From DASROJ01 sp035646975 (GTDB lineage Bacteria; Acidobacteriota; Polarisedimenticolia; JACPZX01; DASXTC01): a stretch of DNA of 28,470 nucleotides. Position 1 is the first letter of the stretch. Each line of letters starts with the position of its first letter. Location: the NCBI GenBank assembly GCA_035646975.1, contig DASROJ010000284.1:1-28470 (forward strand), written 5' to 3'. The position numbers were made by a program, and so were the translations under genes. Positions 15,701 to 22,504 of the stretch are shown one piece after another. The notes under the pieces are model-generated. The model did not search any database. It was not told the origin of the DNA and worked only from the letters and a program-made list of their open reading frames with translations.

Positions 15701-16340
15701 GGAACCGGCTTCAGTCGTGAGCCTGCGTGACGACCTGCCCACCGGCACGTCTTTCGTGTCGGCGACACCGACGCAGGGGATCTGCATGGGAACAGGCACG
15801 GTGATCTGCCACCTGGGCGATCTCGCCCCAGGAGCGTCGGCTGCGGTGGTCATGGTGGTGGCCGCCCTCGGCTCGCCTGGTCCGCTGACCAACAGCGCGC
15901 GGGTCTCCAGCGCGGTCATCGAGGCCCTCACCGGCAACAACATCTCCAGCGAGACCACGACCGTCGGCTCCCTCGATTCGGATGGCGACGGTGTTCCGGA
16001 CGCAAGCGACTGCGCGCCGGCCGACGCCATCACCTGGGCCGTGCCGGGCGAGGCGACCGATCTGATCTTTCCCAACGCGACCGATCCCGCCCGCCTCCAA
16101 TGGAGTGCTCCTTCCAGTTCTGGTGGCACGATGGTCCGCTACGACTTGATCCGGAGTGCCGTGGCCGGCAGCTTCCTGTCGTCAGCCTGCCTTGCCTCGG
16201 ACATCACCGCTACCACCGCGAGCGACCTGCTGTCGCCTGCCACGAGCTACTTTTACCTGGTGCGCTCGGAAAACCCCTGCGGGAGCGCTCTCGGGACCCA
16301 CTCCGACGGGACACCGCGGGCCGCCGGGCCCTGCCCCTGA
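12738..16340 (+). CDS. secreted protein with PPC-like repeats, DUF11 and shared C-terminal module
   Basis: A 1200-residue exported protein. The ATG at 12738 gives a signal peptide with a Leu-rich core (MAVFVLLLLL); an internal ATG at 12771 is an alternative start, and neither has a strong ribosome-binding site. Residues about 35-220 form the N-terminal domain often seen in giant exported proteins of these phyla (YGPPGDR, VEYLRGPLIEWYRNT, GLEQGLEI, LRLVVEGAGRLFPM). Then come five pre-peptidase C-terminal-like beta domains starting near 238, 394, 546, 695 and 817. The first two are close tandem copies (P[FV]PYL, SRS[VI]W[FY]xFTP, TVxDTVLA, GGCDDDSC). A DUF11 repeat spans about 955-1078, a Ca-binding-like DSDGDGVPD lies at 1080-1088, and the C-terminal module ends in CGSALGTHSDGTPRAAGPCP. 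No catalytic motif is visible, so a structural or adhesive role is likely. A terminator precedes it, so it has its own transcript. Confidence 0.85.
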   Translation: MPVLPCGRSVRMAVFVLLLLLAADPWAGTGVVGRQKDERDAARQFRVDRYDEGIRIAPIDPLPLSWDCGISLTRYGPPGDRRGAGAAAVTMGTERVEYLRGPLIEWYRNTSEGIEQGLEIRESADSDLLFFDYAITGTLTPKVSQDGQTVEFKDKSGSPVLSYRDLRGLDAEGREVPAHWERTELREDIDRGLRLVVEGAGRLFPMRITGLLVASKGSSRAIASSSAQVGTSLLAAPTNDQCGGASVIPGAAPFPYLSPVVDITDASTTDDPPVPSCQTHLSRSVWFAFTPVTTAGYSFSVCSGAPTATTVEDTVLAIYSASGVCTGLTEVGGGCDDDSCGAGALQSVISDVTLTAGTPYYVVAWSYGTAAPPPGGGSLQLQVVQHAPSGSAPANDRCDDAELIPGAGPFPYLTSLTNDISGATTAGDPPAPSCQPNVSRSIWYTFTPASSGRYSFSTCADCPSGSTVDDTVLALYASSAACSGLVQLPGGCDDDSCVVETGQSRIEDIDLGAGTTYYLVAWQFGTTAPATGNLAVQVEVRRLTAPIDDTCANAASLVLDTPVPGTTIAAANDTQLPVGSACFSGAGQTTSTAAGVDVAYRFTAPADGSYSFRINGYETGKNAVLYVSSDCPSGASPSTPAACLAAANRTTASAEEVKCLPMSIGQAVFVYVDEDVATSGSAFTLEATRCSEEREVNGDPSSASDLTCGLEGSVSPAGDVDFFSLGMPAAGSRVFAMVDGAAAGTNDFDLRVTTEINTLEYDDSNNDTPFGAVAPNVSGTPLDGSASYLRVNHYSAFAQAEPYRMYAAIRPASARATPEVEPNEGIAFATGGSSGYFSGRLSSSADLDFFSFTAVAGESIQIGLDLDPTRNNTPFNGSLALLDSAGVTLIAVNDPSSSSNVSPGAGALSGTSPISPAEALVYRTRNSGTYYVKVAWSSGTAGDYLLSVAHDCLIGPPTDLTLSQADAPDPVPPGGNVTYTVTVRNAGSEPASVVSLRDDLPTGTSFVSATPTQGICMGTGTVICHLGDLAPGASAAVVMVVAALGSPGPLTNSARVSSAVIEALTGNNISSETTTVGSLDSDGDGVPDASDCAPADAITWAVPGEATDLIFPNATDPARLQWSAPSSSGGTMVRYDLIRSAVAGSFLSSACLASDITATTASDLLSPATSYFYLVRSENPCGSALGTHSDGTPRAAGPCP
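13446..14370 (+). repeat. tandem duplicated PPC-like domain pair
   Basis: Two adjacent domains of about 150 residues share PFPYL, a DPP[AV]PSCQ segment, SRS[IV]W[FY], TV[DE]DTVLA[IL]Y and GGCDDDSC in identical order. The conservation between the pair is much higher than to the three later domains of the same protein, which points to a recent internal duplication. Confidence 0.75.
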
Positions 16341-16356
16341 CCGCAGCCCCCATGCG

Positions 16357-16377
16357 CGACTTTCCGTAGTCGGTTTT
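16357..16377 (+). terminator. weak intrinsic terminator
   Basis: A 5-bp stem CGACT/AGTCG (16357-16361 with 16368-16372) is followed by TTTT (16374-16377), 16 bases past the stop of the 1200-residue protein. The stem is short but has the canonical T-tract layout. Confidence 0.4.
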
Positions 16378-16509
16378 CATGCCGCCGCCCTCCGCCTCGG
16401 GCCGGCCGTGGCGAACCGTGACTTCCAGAGCTCCCTCTTTTCGGTACCATCGGGTGTCCGGCCGATGGTGACAATAGACGTCATCGACCTCGACTCTTGT
16501 TCCGGGTAA

Positions 16510-16523
16510 TCTGACATGTCAGA
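16510..16523. promoter_or_regulatory. 14-bp perfect palindrome, possible operator
   Basis: TCTGACATGTCAGA is its own reverse complement across 14 bases. This is the typical size and symmetry of a dimeric repressor or activator site. It lies 325 bases upstream of the ba3 oxidase operon, so any link to that operon is inferred. No regulator gene is adjacent. Confidence 0.35.
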
Positions 16524-16848
16524 CGGATGGGGGCCCGGCCATGCGGCGGATTCGCCGAGGAGTTCTCCCGCGGCCAACGAGCTTGAGCAGGAGATGAGGT
16601 CATGCGAGTGGCGCCAGGAGGCGCCCTTACACCTGAGCCGAGGAACGGCTGAAGGCAGGGCCGTTCGGGCGACGCTTCCGCACCTCGCGAAGATGACTGC
16701 CGACGGGAGTCTCCGACCCACCGGCATGGGCAATGTGTGGAATCCGACGAATCAAACATGCTGGTTTCGCGTCCCGGCTTCCTGTAGAGTGGCGCCGGCG
16801 GGAGACGGCATCAGCCGGAGATCGGTTTCCCCCGGAGGCAACGACCAT

Positions 16849-17025
16849 ATGCCCGAGCCGACCTCTCCATCCGAACTCCCTGACAGTGCCGATCTCGACC
16901 CGGAGCAGCTCGGGCATCCGCGCGGCACGCTCGTTATCGTCGTCATCTTCGGAGTCCTGTTCGGGTTGGCCTGGCTCGCGATGTACCTGTTCCTCTTCCT
17001 GGCCCGTGCCACGACCCATTCGTGA
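16849..17025 (+). CDS. cbaD: cytochrome c oxidase subunit IIa (ba3-type small subunit)
   Basis: A 58-residue protein starting at an ATG in CATATG, with GGAGG at 16834-16838. It consists of an acidic, Ser/Pro-rich N-terminus, the segment LGHPRGTLVIVVIFGVLFGLAW and a single transmembrane helix (about residues 27-50). This layout (short cytoplasmic tail, then [PR]xGT and one helix) is that of the subunit IIa that accompanies ba3-type oxidases, where it completes the missing helix of subunit II and stabilises the complex. It sits 18 bases before subunit II in the same direction, which is the usual order. The identification rests on size, topology and position rather than catalytic residues. Confidence 0.8.
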   Translation: MPEPTSPSELPDSADLDPEQLGHPRGTLVIVVIFGVLFGLAWLAMYLFLFLARATTHS

Positions 17026-17043
17026 GCCGGCAGCGGTGAGCGT

Positions 17044-17523
17044 ATGAACGTCGAGCTGTACGAGAGGATCTGGATGTGGGCCGCCGGCGTCCTCATCGTG
17101 ATCTTCCTTGGGGCAATCTTCCTGAGCGCCGGTCTGCACGCGGTCGAGCCGCCCAGCCACCTCGAGACGGTGGACCCGACGACACTGGCTGACAATCCTG
17201 AGTTTCGCGACCCGGGCGTGAAGACGCGACCTGACGGCAGCGTGGTCGTGTCGGTCCTGGCACAGACATTCGCCTTCAGCCCCGACCCGATCGAGATACC
17301 GGCGAACCGCCCTGTCACCTTCAGACTTACCAGCGCCGACGTGATCCACGGATTCGAAGTCGTAGGAACGAACGCCAACGTGATGATCATCCCCGGCTAT
17401 GTGAGCCAGTTCACGCTCACCTTCTCGCAACCTGGTGAGTACCTGATCGCCTGCAACGAGTACTGCGGCACCATGCATCACAACATGGTGGGCAAGCTGA
17501 TCGTGAAGGAGAATTCTCTTTGA
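17044..17523 (+). CDS. cbaB: ba3-type cytochrome c oxidase subunit II (CuA)
   Basis: A 159-residue membrane-anchored electron-entry subunit. One N-terminal helix (about residues 12-34) precedes a short cupredoxin domain that carries the complete dinuclear CuA site: His102 (VIHGFEV), then Cys137, Glu139, Cys141, His145 and Met148 in CNEYCGTMHHNM. The domain accepts electrons from cytochrome c or a cupredoxin in the periplasm. The short length and single helix distinguish it from the two-helix aa3-type subunit II (over 200 residues) and fit the B-family oxidases. The start follows the IIa gene closely, and its stop overlaps the next start by four bases. Confidence 0.95.
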   Translation: MNVELYERIWMWAAGVLIVIFLGAIFLSAGLHAVEPPSHLETVDPTTLADNPEFRDPGVKTRPDGSVVVSVLAQTFAFSPDPIEIPANRPVTFRLTSADVIHGFEVVGTNANVMIIPGYVSQFTLTFSQPGEYLIACNEYCGTMHHNMVGKLIVKENSL

Positions 17524-19133
17524 AGGGCCGGCACTCGCTGGCCGCCGCTCACGTCGGCGTCGCCGTCGCCGCGTTCGGCGTGGCCTCGACCATGGGTGTG
17601 CTGCAGGGGCTGTCCCTGGCCGACGTGCCGTTCCCGTACCGGAGCGAGTCGCTCTATTACATCTCGCTCACCGCGCACGGGGTCCTGATGGCGCTGGTCT
17701 TCACGACCTTCTTCATCATGGGGCTTGGCTATGCGCTCTCACAGGAGACCCTCGGCCGGGTTACCGGTCGGCCCGCCGCGTGGTTCGCCTTCTGGCTCGG
17801 AGTGATCGGCTCGGTGGCGGTGGCGACGACGATCCTGCGCGGGCAGAGCACCGTGCTGTACACCTTCTACCCGCCGCTGCAGGCTCATCCGCTGTTCTAC
17901 ATCGGCGCCACGCTGCTCGTGGTCGGCTCCTGGATCTGGGGCGCCGTGCTGATCGCCAGCTACCGGTCGTGGAGGCGCGACAACCCGGGTGTGCCGGCCC
18001 CGCTCGCGATCCATGGGATGCTGGCCACGATCATCGTCTGGTACCTGGCGACGGTCGGGCTGGCCGCCGAGGTCGTCGGTATGCTTATCCCCTGGTCGCT
18101 GGGCTTGGTGGGGAAGGTGGACCCGTTGCTGGCGAGGACCTACTTCTGGTGGTTCGGGCACCCGCTGGTCTACTTCTGGTTGCTACCTGCCTACGTGCTC
18201 TGGTACTCCGTGCTGCCCCGTGTGGCCGGCGGAAGACTGTTCAGCGATCCGCTCGCGCGGATGGTGTTCGTGCTCTTCGTGCTGCTGTCCGTTCCTGTCG
18301 GGTTTCACCATCAGTTCGCCGACCCGGGCATCAGCTCGGGCTGGAAGCTCGTCCACACTGCTACCACTTACGCCATTCTTTATCCGAGCTTCGTCACGGC
18401 ATTCACGGTGATCGCCTCGTTGGAAATCGCCGGGCGCATGAAAGGGGCGAAGGGACTCTTCGACTGGATCAAGCGGCTGCCCTGGAACGATCCGTTTTTC
18501 GCATCCGCGGCGCTGGCCATGATCGCGTTCACTTTCGGGGGTTTCGGCGGCGCCATCAACGCCGCCTACGCGATGAACTCGATGGTGCACAACAGCGCAT
18601 GGATACAGGGGCACTTCCACGTCACGCTGGGCACCACCGTCGCGCTGACATTCATGGGGGCGACCTACTGGCTGCTGCCTCGGATGCTGGGTCGCGCGCT
18701 GCGGTTCGAGGTGCTCGCCCGGGTGCAGCCGTACCTCTGGTTTGTCGGGATGACGCTGTTCAGCACCAGCTATCACATGGCGGGACTGCGCGGACTGCCC
18801 AGACGCATCTATAGCGCATCGCTCACCGGAGAGTATGGAGCGCCGTGGCGGACGCTGACGCAGGTTGCCGCGGTCGGTGGCGTCATTCTCTTTCTCAGCG
18901 CCCTTGCCTTCGTAGTGGTGGTTGCCGCGACTTGGTCGACTGGGCGAAGGATCGATCCGCCCGCCTTCGAGCTCGCGGTGCCTCTCCATCGCGTGACGGG
19001 ACTCGGCGTCTGGGATCGGTTGGGATTGTGGACGGTGATTGCCGTGCTGATGGTCGCGGCGGCCTACGCCTACCCGATTCTCCATCTGCTCTCGCACCAG
19101 CGCTACGGTTCTCCGCCCTTCCAACCTTTCTGA
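17520..19133 (+). CDS. cbaA: ba3-type cytochrome c oxidase subunit I
   Basis: A 537-residue polytopic membrane protein, the catalytic subunit that reduces O2 and pumps protons. Translation starts at TTG (17520-17522), which overlaps the subunit II stop (TTGA), with AAGGAG at 17506-17511 eight bases upstream, so the two are translationally coupled. Heme and copper ligands are present: His53 (low-spin heme, TAHGVLMALV), His214 with the cross-linked Tyr218 (WFGHPLVYFWLLPAY), His263-His264 (FHHQF, CuB), His365 (heme a3) and His367 (low-spin heme) in GHFHVTLG. The sequence lacks the A-family D-channel motif at this level of inspection and fits B-family (ba3) oxidases, which have high O2 affinity. 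No assembly factors or subunit III are adjacent. Confidence 0.95.
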   Translation: MKGRHSLAAAHVGVAVAAFGVASTMGVLQGLSLADVPFPYRSESLYYISLTAHGVLMALVFTTFFIMGLGYALSQETLGRVTGRPAAWFAFWLGVIGSVAVATTILRGQSTVLYTFYPPLQAHPLFYIGATLLVVGSWIWGAVLIASYRSWRRDNPGVPAPLAIHGMLATIIVWYLATVGLAAEVVGMLIPWSLGLVGKVDPLLARTYFWWFGHPLVYFWLLPAYVLWYSVLPRVAGGRLFSDPLARMVFVLFVLLSVPVGFHHQFADPGISSGWKLVHTATTYAILYPSFVTAFTVIASLEIAGRMKGAKGLFDWIKRLPWNDPFFASAALAMIAFTFGGFGGAINAAYAMNSMVHNSAWIQGHFHVTLGTTVALTFMGATYWLLPRMLGRALRFEVLARVQPYLWFVGMTLFSTSYHMAGLRGLPRRIYSASLTGEYGAPWRTLTQVAAVGGVILFLSALAFVVVVAATWSTGRRIDPPAFELAVPLHRVTGLGVWDRLGLWTVIAVLMVAAAYAYPILHLLSHQRYGSPPFQPF

Positions 19134-19292
19134 GCGACGTCAATCGTGATGCCGGTGGCCCGCCCCAGCTTGCAAGAGACGACTTGGTGTTCGGGTGAGC
19201 CTGCAGCCTGTTCTACCTTGCGGAAGGGCTTCACTGAGACAACGCAGCGCTAGCAGCGGAGGCCCGCTGTACCGTATCCGCTCCGGCGTCGG

Positions 19293-20294
19293 TCAACGCA
19301 CCAGCGCGAGCAGCCGCGCGATCCTGTCCTGGATCGGCGGGTGGGACGAGAACATCGTATTGAGGGACTGCCCCGACGCGCGCATCCGTTCGAGGGGATT
19401 GACGATGAAGAGGTGCGCGGTGCCGCGGTTCGCGGTGTCGACGAGCGGGTCGGTGTCCCCGGCAAGCTTGCCCAGGGCGGAGGCGAGCCCCTCGGGATTG
19501 CGCGTCAGCTCGACGCCGCCGGCGTCGGCCAGGTATTCGCGGCGGCGGCTGTAGGCGAGCTGAAGCAGCCGGGCGAACAGGGGGGCGATGATCGCCAGCA
19601 CCAGCGCGATGACAATCACCACGAGCACGGCGGCGCCGCCATTCTTGCCGCCGGATCGCCGGCCGATGCGGCCGGTCCGAAAGGCGATGCGCCAGAACGC
19701 GTCGCATGCGAAAACGATGAGCCCCACCATGGTGGCCATCAGCATGCCGAACCGGATGTCGAAGTGCCGGACGTGCGCCACCTCGTGGGCCAGCACTCCC
19801 TGCAGCTCGTCGCGTGTGAGACGCTGGCGCAACCCGGTGGTGATCGCCACCGCCGCGTGCTCGGGGTCGCGTCCGGTGGCAAACGCGTTCATGGCGCTGT
19901 CGTCGATCAGGTAGACGCGCGGCATCGGCAGCCCTGCCGCGATGGCGATCTCCTCCACGACGTTGAACAGCTCGGGGTCTTGGCTCTTTTCGATCGGCCG
20001 CGCCCCCGACATCGAGAGGATGGCGCTCGCGCCGCCGAACCACGACCAGGCCGTGGCCAGCGACCCGGCCAACAGCGCCGCCAGCGCGCCCAGCATGACC
20101 GAACCGAGAAGCTCGCCAGGATCCAGCCCGGAGTAAAACGCCAGACTCGCCGCGATCGCGCCGCCGACGCACATCCCCAGCAGGATCATCACGATCATGA
20201 TCATCGCGCTGTCGCGCCGGTTGCGGCGGATGAGGTCGAGATAAGTCAGGCTGCCGGGATAGGCGCTGATTTTCTCCTGGAGCGAACCGTTCAC
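19293..20294 (-). CDS. htpX: M48 family membrane metalloprotease, HtpX-like
   Basis: A 333-residue zinc protease of the inner membrane. The start is the GTG that overlaps the lemA stop by four bases (GTGA); a longer frame running upstream is only the lemA shadow. Hydrophobic segments lie near residues 31-53, 65-87, 185-203 and 222-246. The catalytic HEVAH is at 170-174 (zinc ligands His170, His174, general base Glu171), and the third ligand is Glu253 in SRRREYLADAGG. The C-terminal FSSHPPIQDRI segment is the usual family tail. HtpX-type proteases degrade misfolded or damaged membrane proteins. The LemA partner upstream is a common arrangement. The function inference is family-level. Confidence 0.93.
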   Translation of the reverse strand: MNGSLQEKISAYPGSLTYLDLIRRNRRDSAMIMIVMILLGMCVGGAIAASLAFYSGLDPGELLGSVMLGALAALLAGSLATAWSWFGGASAILSMSGARPIEKSQDPELFNVVEEIAIAAGLPMPRVYLIDDSAMNAFATGRDPEHAAVAITTGLRQRLTRDELQGVLAHEVAHVRHFDIRFGMLMATMVGLIVFACDAFWRIAFRTGRIGRRSGGKNGGAAVLVVIVIALVLAIIAPLFARLLQLAYSRRREYLADAGGVELTRNPEGLASALGKLAGDTDPLVDTANRGTAHLFIVNPLERMRASGQSLNTMFSSHPPIQDRIARLLALVR

Positions 20295-20869
20295 GTGAAG
20301 CTGACTTTCGGCGCCTCGCGGGCCGCCGGCTCCTCGACCTTGAAATAGTCGCGCTTCTCGAAGTTGAACGCGCCGGCGACCAGGTTGGTCGGAAACGTCT
20401 GACGCGACTCTTCGTAATGCGCCACCACGTCGTTGAAGTGCTGGCGGGCGAATCCGACCTTGTTCTCGGTGCTGGCCAGCTCTTCCTGGAGCCTGCCGAA
20501 GTTCTGATCGGCCTTGAGGGTGGGATAGGCCTCGGCGATGGCGATGAGACGGCCCAGGGCCTGGGTCAGCATGTTCTCGGCGGCGGCCTTCTCGCCGGCA
20601 TGCGCCGCGTCGCTGGTCACCCCGATGGCGCGGGACCGTGCCGCGACGACCGCTTCGAGGGTGCCCCGCTCGTGGGCGGCATACCCCTTCACGGTTTCCA
20701 CGAGATTGGGGATCAGGTCGTAGCGCCGCTTGAGCTGGACGTCGATCTGGGACCAGCCATTGTCGCAATCGATGCGTCGGCGCACCAGCGCGTTGTACAT
20801 CCCGACGAGCCAGACCAGCAGGATGACGACAAGAGCTATCGGCACTACGAGCAGCAGCAATCCAATCAT
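20291..20869 (-). CDS. lemA: LemA family protein
   Basis: A 192-residue protein with one N-terminal transmembrane helix (about residues 2-24, MIGLLLLVVPIALVVILLVW) and a cytoplasmic helical domain. The ATG at 20869 is chosen because GGAGG lies at the right distance upstream on the minus strand; an ATG ten codons further up has none. The signature YNALVRRR, GWSQIDVQLKRRYDLIPNL and VKGYAAHE is the conserved LemA core, and NFEKRDYFKVEE is its C-terminal signature. Known members are often encoded next to M48 proteases, as here (4-nt overlap with htpX). Their exact role is unclear, but membrane-protein quality control is suggested by the pairing. Confidence 0.92.
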   Translation of the reverse strand: MIGLLLLVVPIALVVILLVWLVGMYNALVRRRIDCDNGWSQIDVQLKRRYDLIPNLVETVKGYAAHERGTLEAVVAARSRAIGVTSDAAHAGEKAAAENMLTQALGRLIAIAEAYPTLKADQNFGRLQEELASTENKVGFARQHFNDVVAHYEESRQTFPTNLVAGAFNFEKRDYFKVEEPAAREAPKVSFT

Positions 20870-20950
20870 GCGAGGCCCTCCGCCGCGTGTCGCGGCCATG
20901 GCGACGCGCCGGATCGAGGAGGCGCCGCGAGAGCCATCCTACCCCGGCAG

Positions 20951-20994
20951 CCCTCCCCGCGCCATCCGAGGGATGGTCTTTGCGGAGGGGAGGG
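20951..20994. terminator. nested stem-loop between rtcB and lemA
   Basis: An inner stem CCATCC/GGATGG (20962-20967 with 20971-20976, loop GAG) lies inside an outer CCCTCCCC/GGGGAGGG pair (20951-20958 with 20987-20994). It sits 70 bases past the rtcB stop on the minus strand and may separate rtcB from the lemA-htpX transcript. No T-tract follows. Confidence 0.4.
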
Positions 20995-21064
20995 GCGTCG
21001 ACCGTCGATACCTTCTACGGCGCAACGAGCCCCGGGATTTCATGAGGCCCTTGACAGGCACACG

Positions 21065-22234
21065 CTATCCCTTCACGCAGATCAGCTGTTTGAGGTGGGC
21101 GACGACTTCCACCAGGTCCGCCTGATGCGCCATCACCTCCGAGATGTCCTTGTAGGCGCCGGGGATCTCATCCAGCACACCGGCATCCTTGCGGCATTCG
21201 ACCCCGGCCGTCTGCGAGACAAGGTCCTCGACGGTGAAGGCCCGCCTGGCCGCGCCGCGGCTCATCCTGCGCCCGGCCCCGTGAGAGGCCGAGTGGAACG
21301 AGTCCGGGTTGCCCAGCCCGCGCACGATGTACGAACCGGTGCCCATGCTGCCGGGAATGATCCCCATCTCGCCCGCGCGGGCGCTGATGGCGCCCTTGCG
21401 CGTCACGAACGCTTCTTCTCCGAAGTGGGTCTCCTCGGAGACGTAGTTATGGTGGCAGGAGATCGGCGGTGCGAAGGTTGCGTCGGGGTATCGTCTGGCC
21501 AGCTGCCGCAACAGCATCCTGAGCATCGAGGCGCGGTTGATCGCGGCGTAGCGCTGCGCCCAGTACAGATCGCGCCGGTAGGCCGCCATCTCCGGCGTGC
21601 CCGCGAGATACACCGCGAGATCGGGATCGGGCAGCTTTGCGTTGTGGGCCAGCTTGCGCGCGCGATGGATGTGGAGTTCGGCGAGAGTCTTTCCGATGTT
21701 GCGCGACCCGCTGTGAAGCATCAGCCAGATCCCGCCACCCATGTCCCGGCACAGCTCGATGAAGTGATTGCCCCCGCCGAGCGTGCCGACTTGATCGAGC
21801 GCCTTGCCCAGCTTGTCCTGTACGCGCGCGTCGAGCCGGGGCCACTCCTCGAACAGCGCGCGCGCGTCGTCGCCGACTCCGTGCGCGTTACGGTGGGAAT
21901 TGAAGCCGACCGGTATCGTGCGTTCGAAGTCGTGACGGATCCCGGCCAGACTGCCGTCGAGCCGGCCCTCCGTCAGGCTCGTTTTCACCGCCGCCATGCC
22001 GCAGCCGATGTCCACACCCACCGCGGCGGGGCTCACCGCTCCTTTCATCGCGATGACGCTTCCTACCGTGCAGCCCTTGCCGTAGTGCACGTCGGGCATC
22101 ACGGCGACGTGATGAAAGACCCATGGAAGGGAGGCCACGTTGCGCAGCTGCTCGAGCGCCTGGGACTCCACGCCGGCAATCGGCGTCCAGATGCGGACGT
22201 CGACTCTGTTGCCCTTCAGCGTTTCATAGGACAT
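21065..22234 (-). CDS. rtcB: RtcB-type 3'-phosphate RNA-splicing ligase
   Basis: A 389-residue cytoplasmic enzyme that joins 2',3'-cyclic phosphate or 3'-phosphate ends to 5'-OH ends of RNA using GTP and Mn2+. It functions in tRNA splicing in archaea and eukaryotes and in RNA repair in bacteria. Landmarks: MPDVHYGKGCTVGSV (46-60), GVDIGCGM with metal-binding Asp75 and Cys78, QVGTLGGGNHFIE with His157, LHSGSRNIG with His174, CHHNYV with His261/262, PGSMGTGSYIV (294-304) and SHGAGR with His318, the position expected to be guanylylated. Length is close to the about 400 residues of the bacterial form. The ATG at 22234 has no close upstream alternative. No archease or RtcA gene is adjacent, so it stands alone, divergent from the beta-propeller protein gene. 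Confidence 0.95.
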   Translation of the reverse strand: MSYETLKGNRVDVRIWTPIAGVESQALEQLRNVASLPWVFHHVAVMPDVHYGKGCTVGSVIAMKGAVSPAAVGVDIGCGMAAVKTSLTEGRLDGSLAGIRHDFERTIPVGFNSHRNAHGVGDDARALFEEWPRLDARVQDKLGKALDQVGTLGGGNHFIELCRDMGGGIWLMLHSGSRNIGKTLAELHIHRARKLAHNAKLPDPDLAVYLAGTPEMAAYRRDLYWAQRYAAINRASMLRMLLRQLARRYPDATFAPPISCHHNYVSEETHFGEEAFVTRKGAISARAGEMGIIPGSMGTGSYIVRGLGNPDSFHSASHGAGRRMSRGAARRAFTVEDLVSQTAGVECRKDAGVLDEIPGAYKDISEVMAHQADLVEVVAHLKQLICVKG

Positions 22235-22504
22235 TTCGGTTCATCCCGTCGGCGCATGCCGTCGGCTCATGCCGTTCCGTCTCCGGGACTCAGGTTACCA
22301 TCATGAGAACCGTGCCGACCGGTGAGATGGTCCGGTGAGCTCTCCCGGCGAGCCGGATTCGAAGCGGCCCGCCTGTGCGTTCGCACAGTCATTTCCTCCA
22401 CACACCCGGCATGACGGCCATCCATCGCCGCCGACCTGTACTTCTACACAGTAGTGTCGTGTGGCTGCCTCGGTAGAATCGAAGCCGGAGGCACTGGAGG
22501 ATCC
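22235..22504. promoter_or_regulatory. divergent promoter region of rtcB and the beta-propeller gene
   Basis: Two tandem 13-base copies differing at one base (22247-22259 and 22260-22272, CGTCGGC[GT]CATGC) lie just upstream of rtcB. A -10-like TAGAAT (22474-22479) lies 25 bases before the ATG of the rightward gene, with GGAGG at 22496-22500. No clear -35 was found. The repeats could be an operator or chance. Confidence 0.35.

Larger units (their letters stand above)
16341..16848. other. gene-free interval before the ba3 oxidase operon
   Basis: No convincing gene is seen. A long plus-strand frame here is the upstream extension of the small oxidase subunit and has no recognisable protein content. 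The interval holds the weak terminator above, a 14-bp palindrome (16510-16523), a GGCGCC-AGGA-GGCGCC hairpin (16610-16625) and a faint -10-like TAGAGT at 16785-16790 about 60 bases before the first operon gene. Confidence 0.5.

Noticed and set aside
20417..22306. A 629-residue plus-strand open frame over lemA and rtcB
   Set aside because: It is antisense to two strongly identified conserved genes and has no domain of its own.
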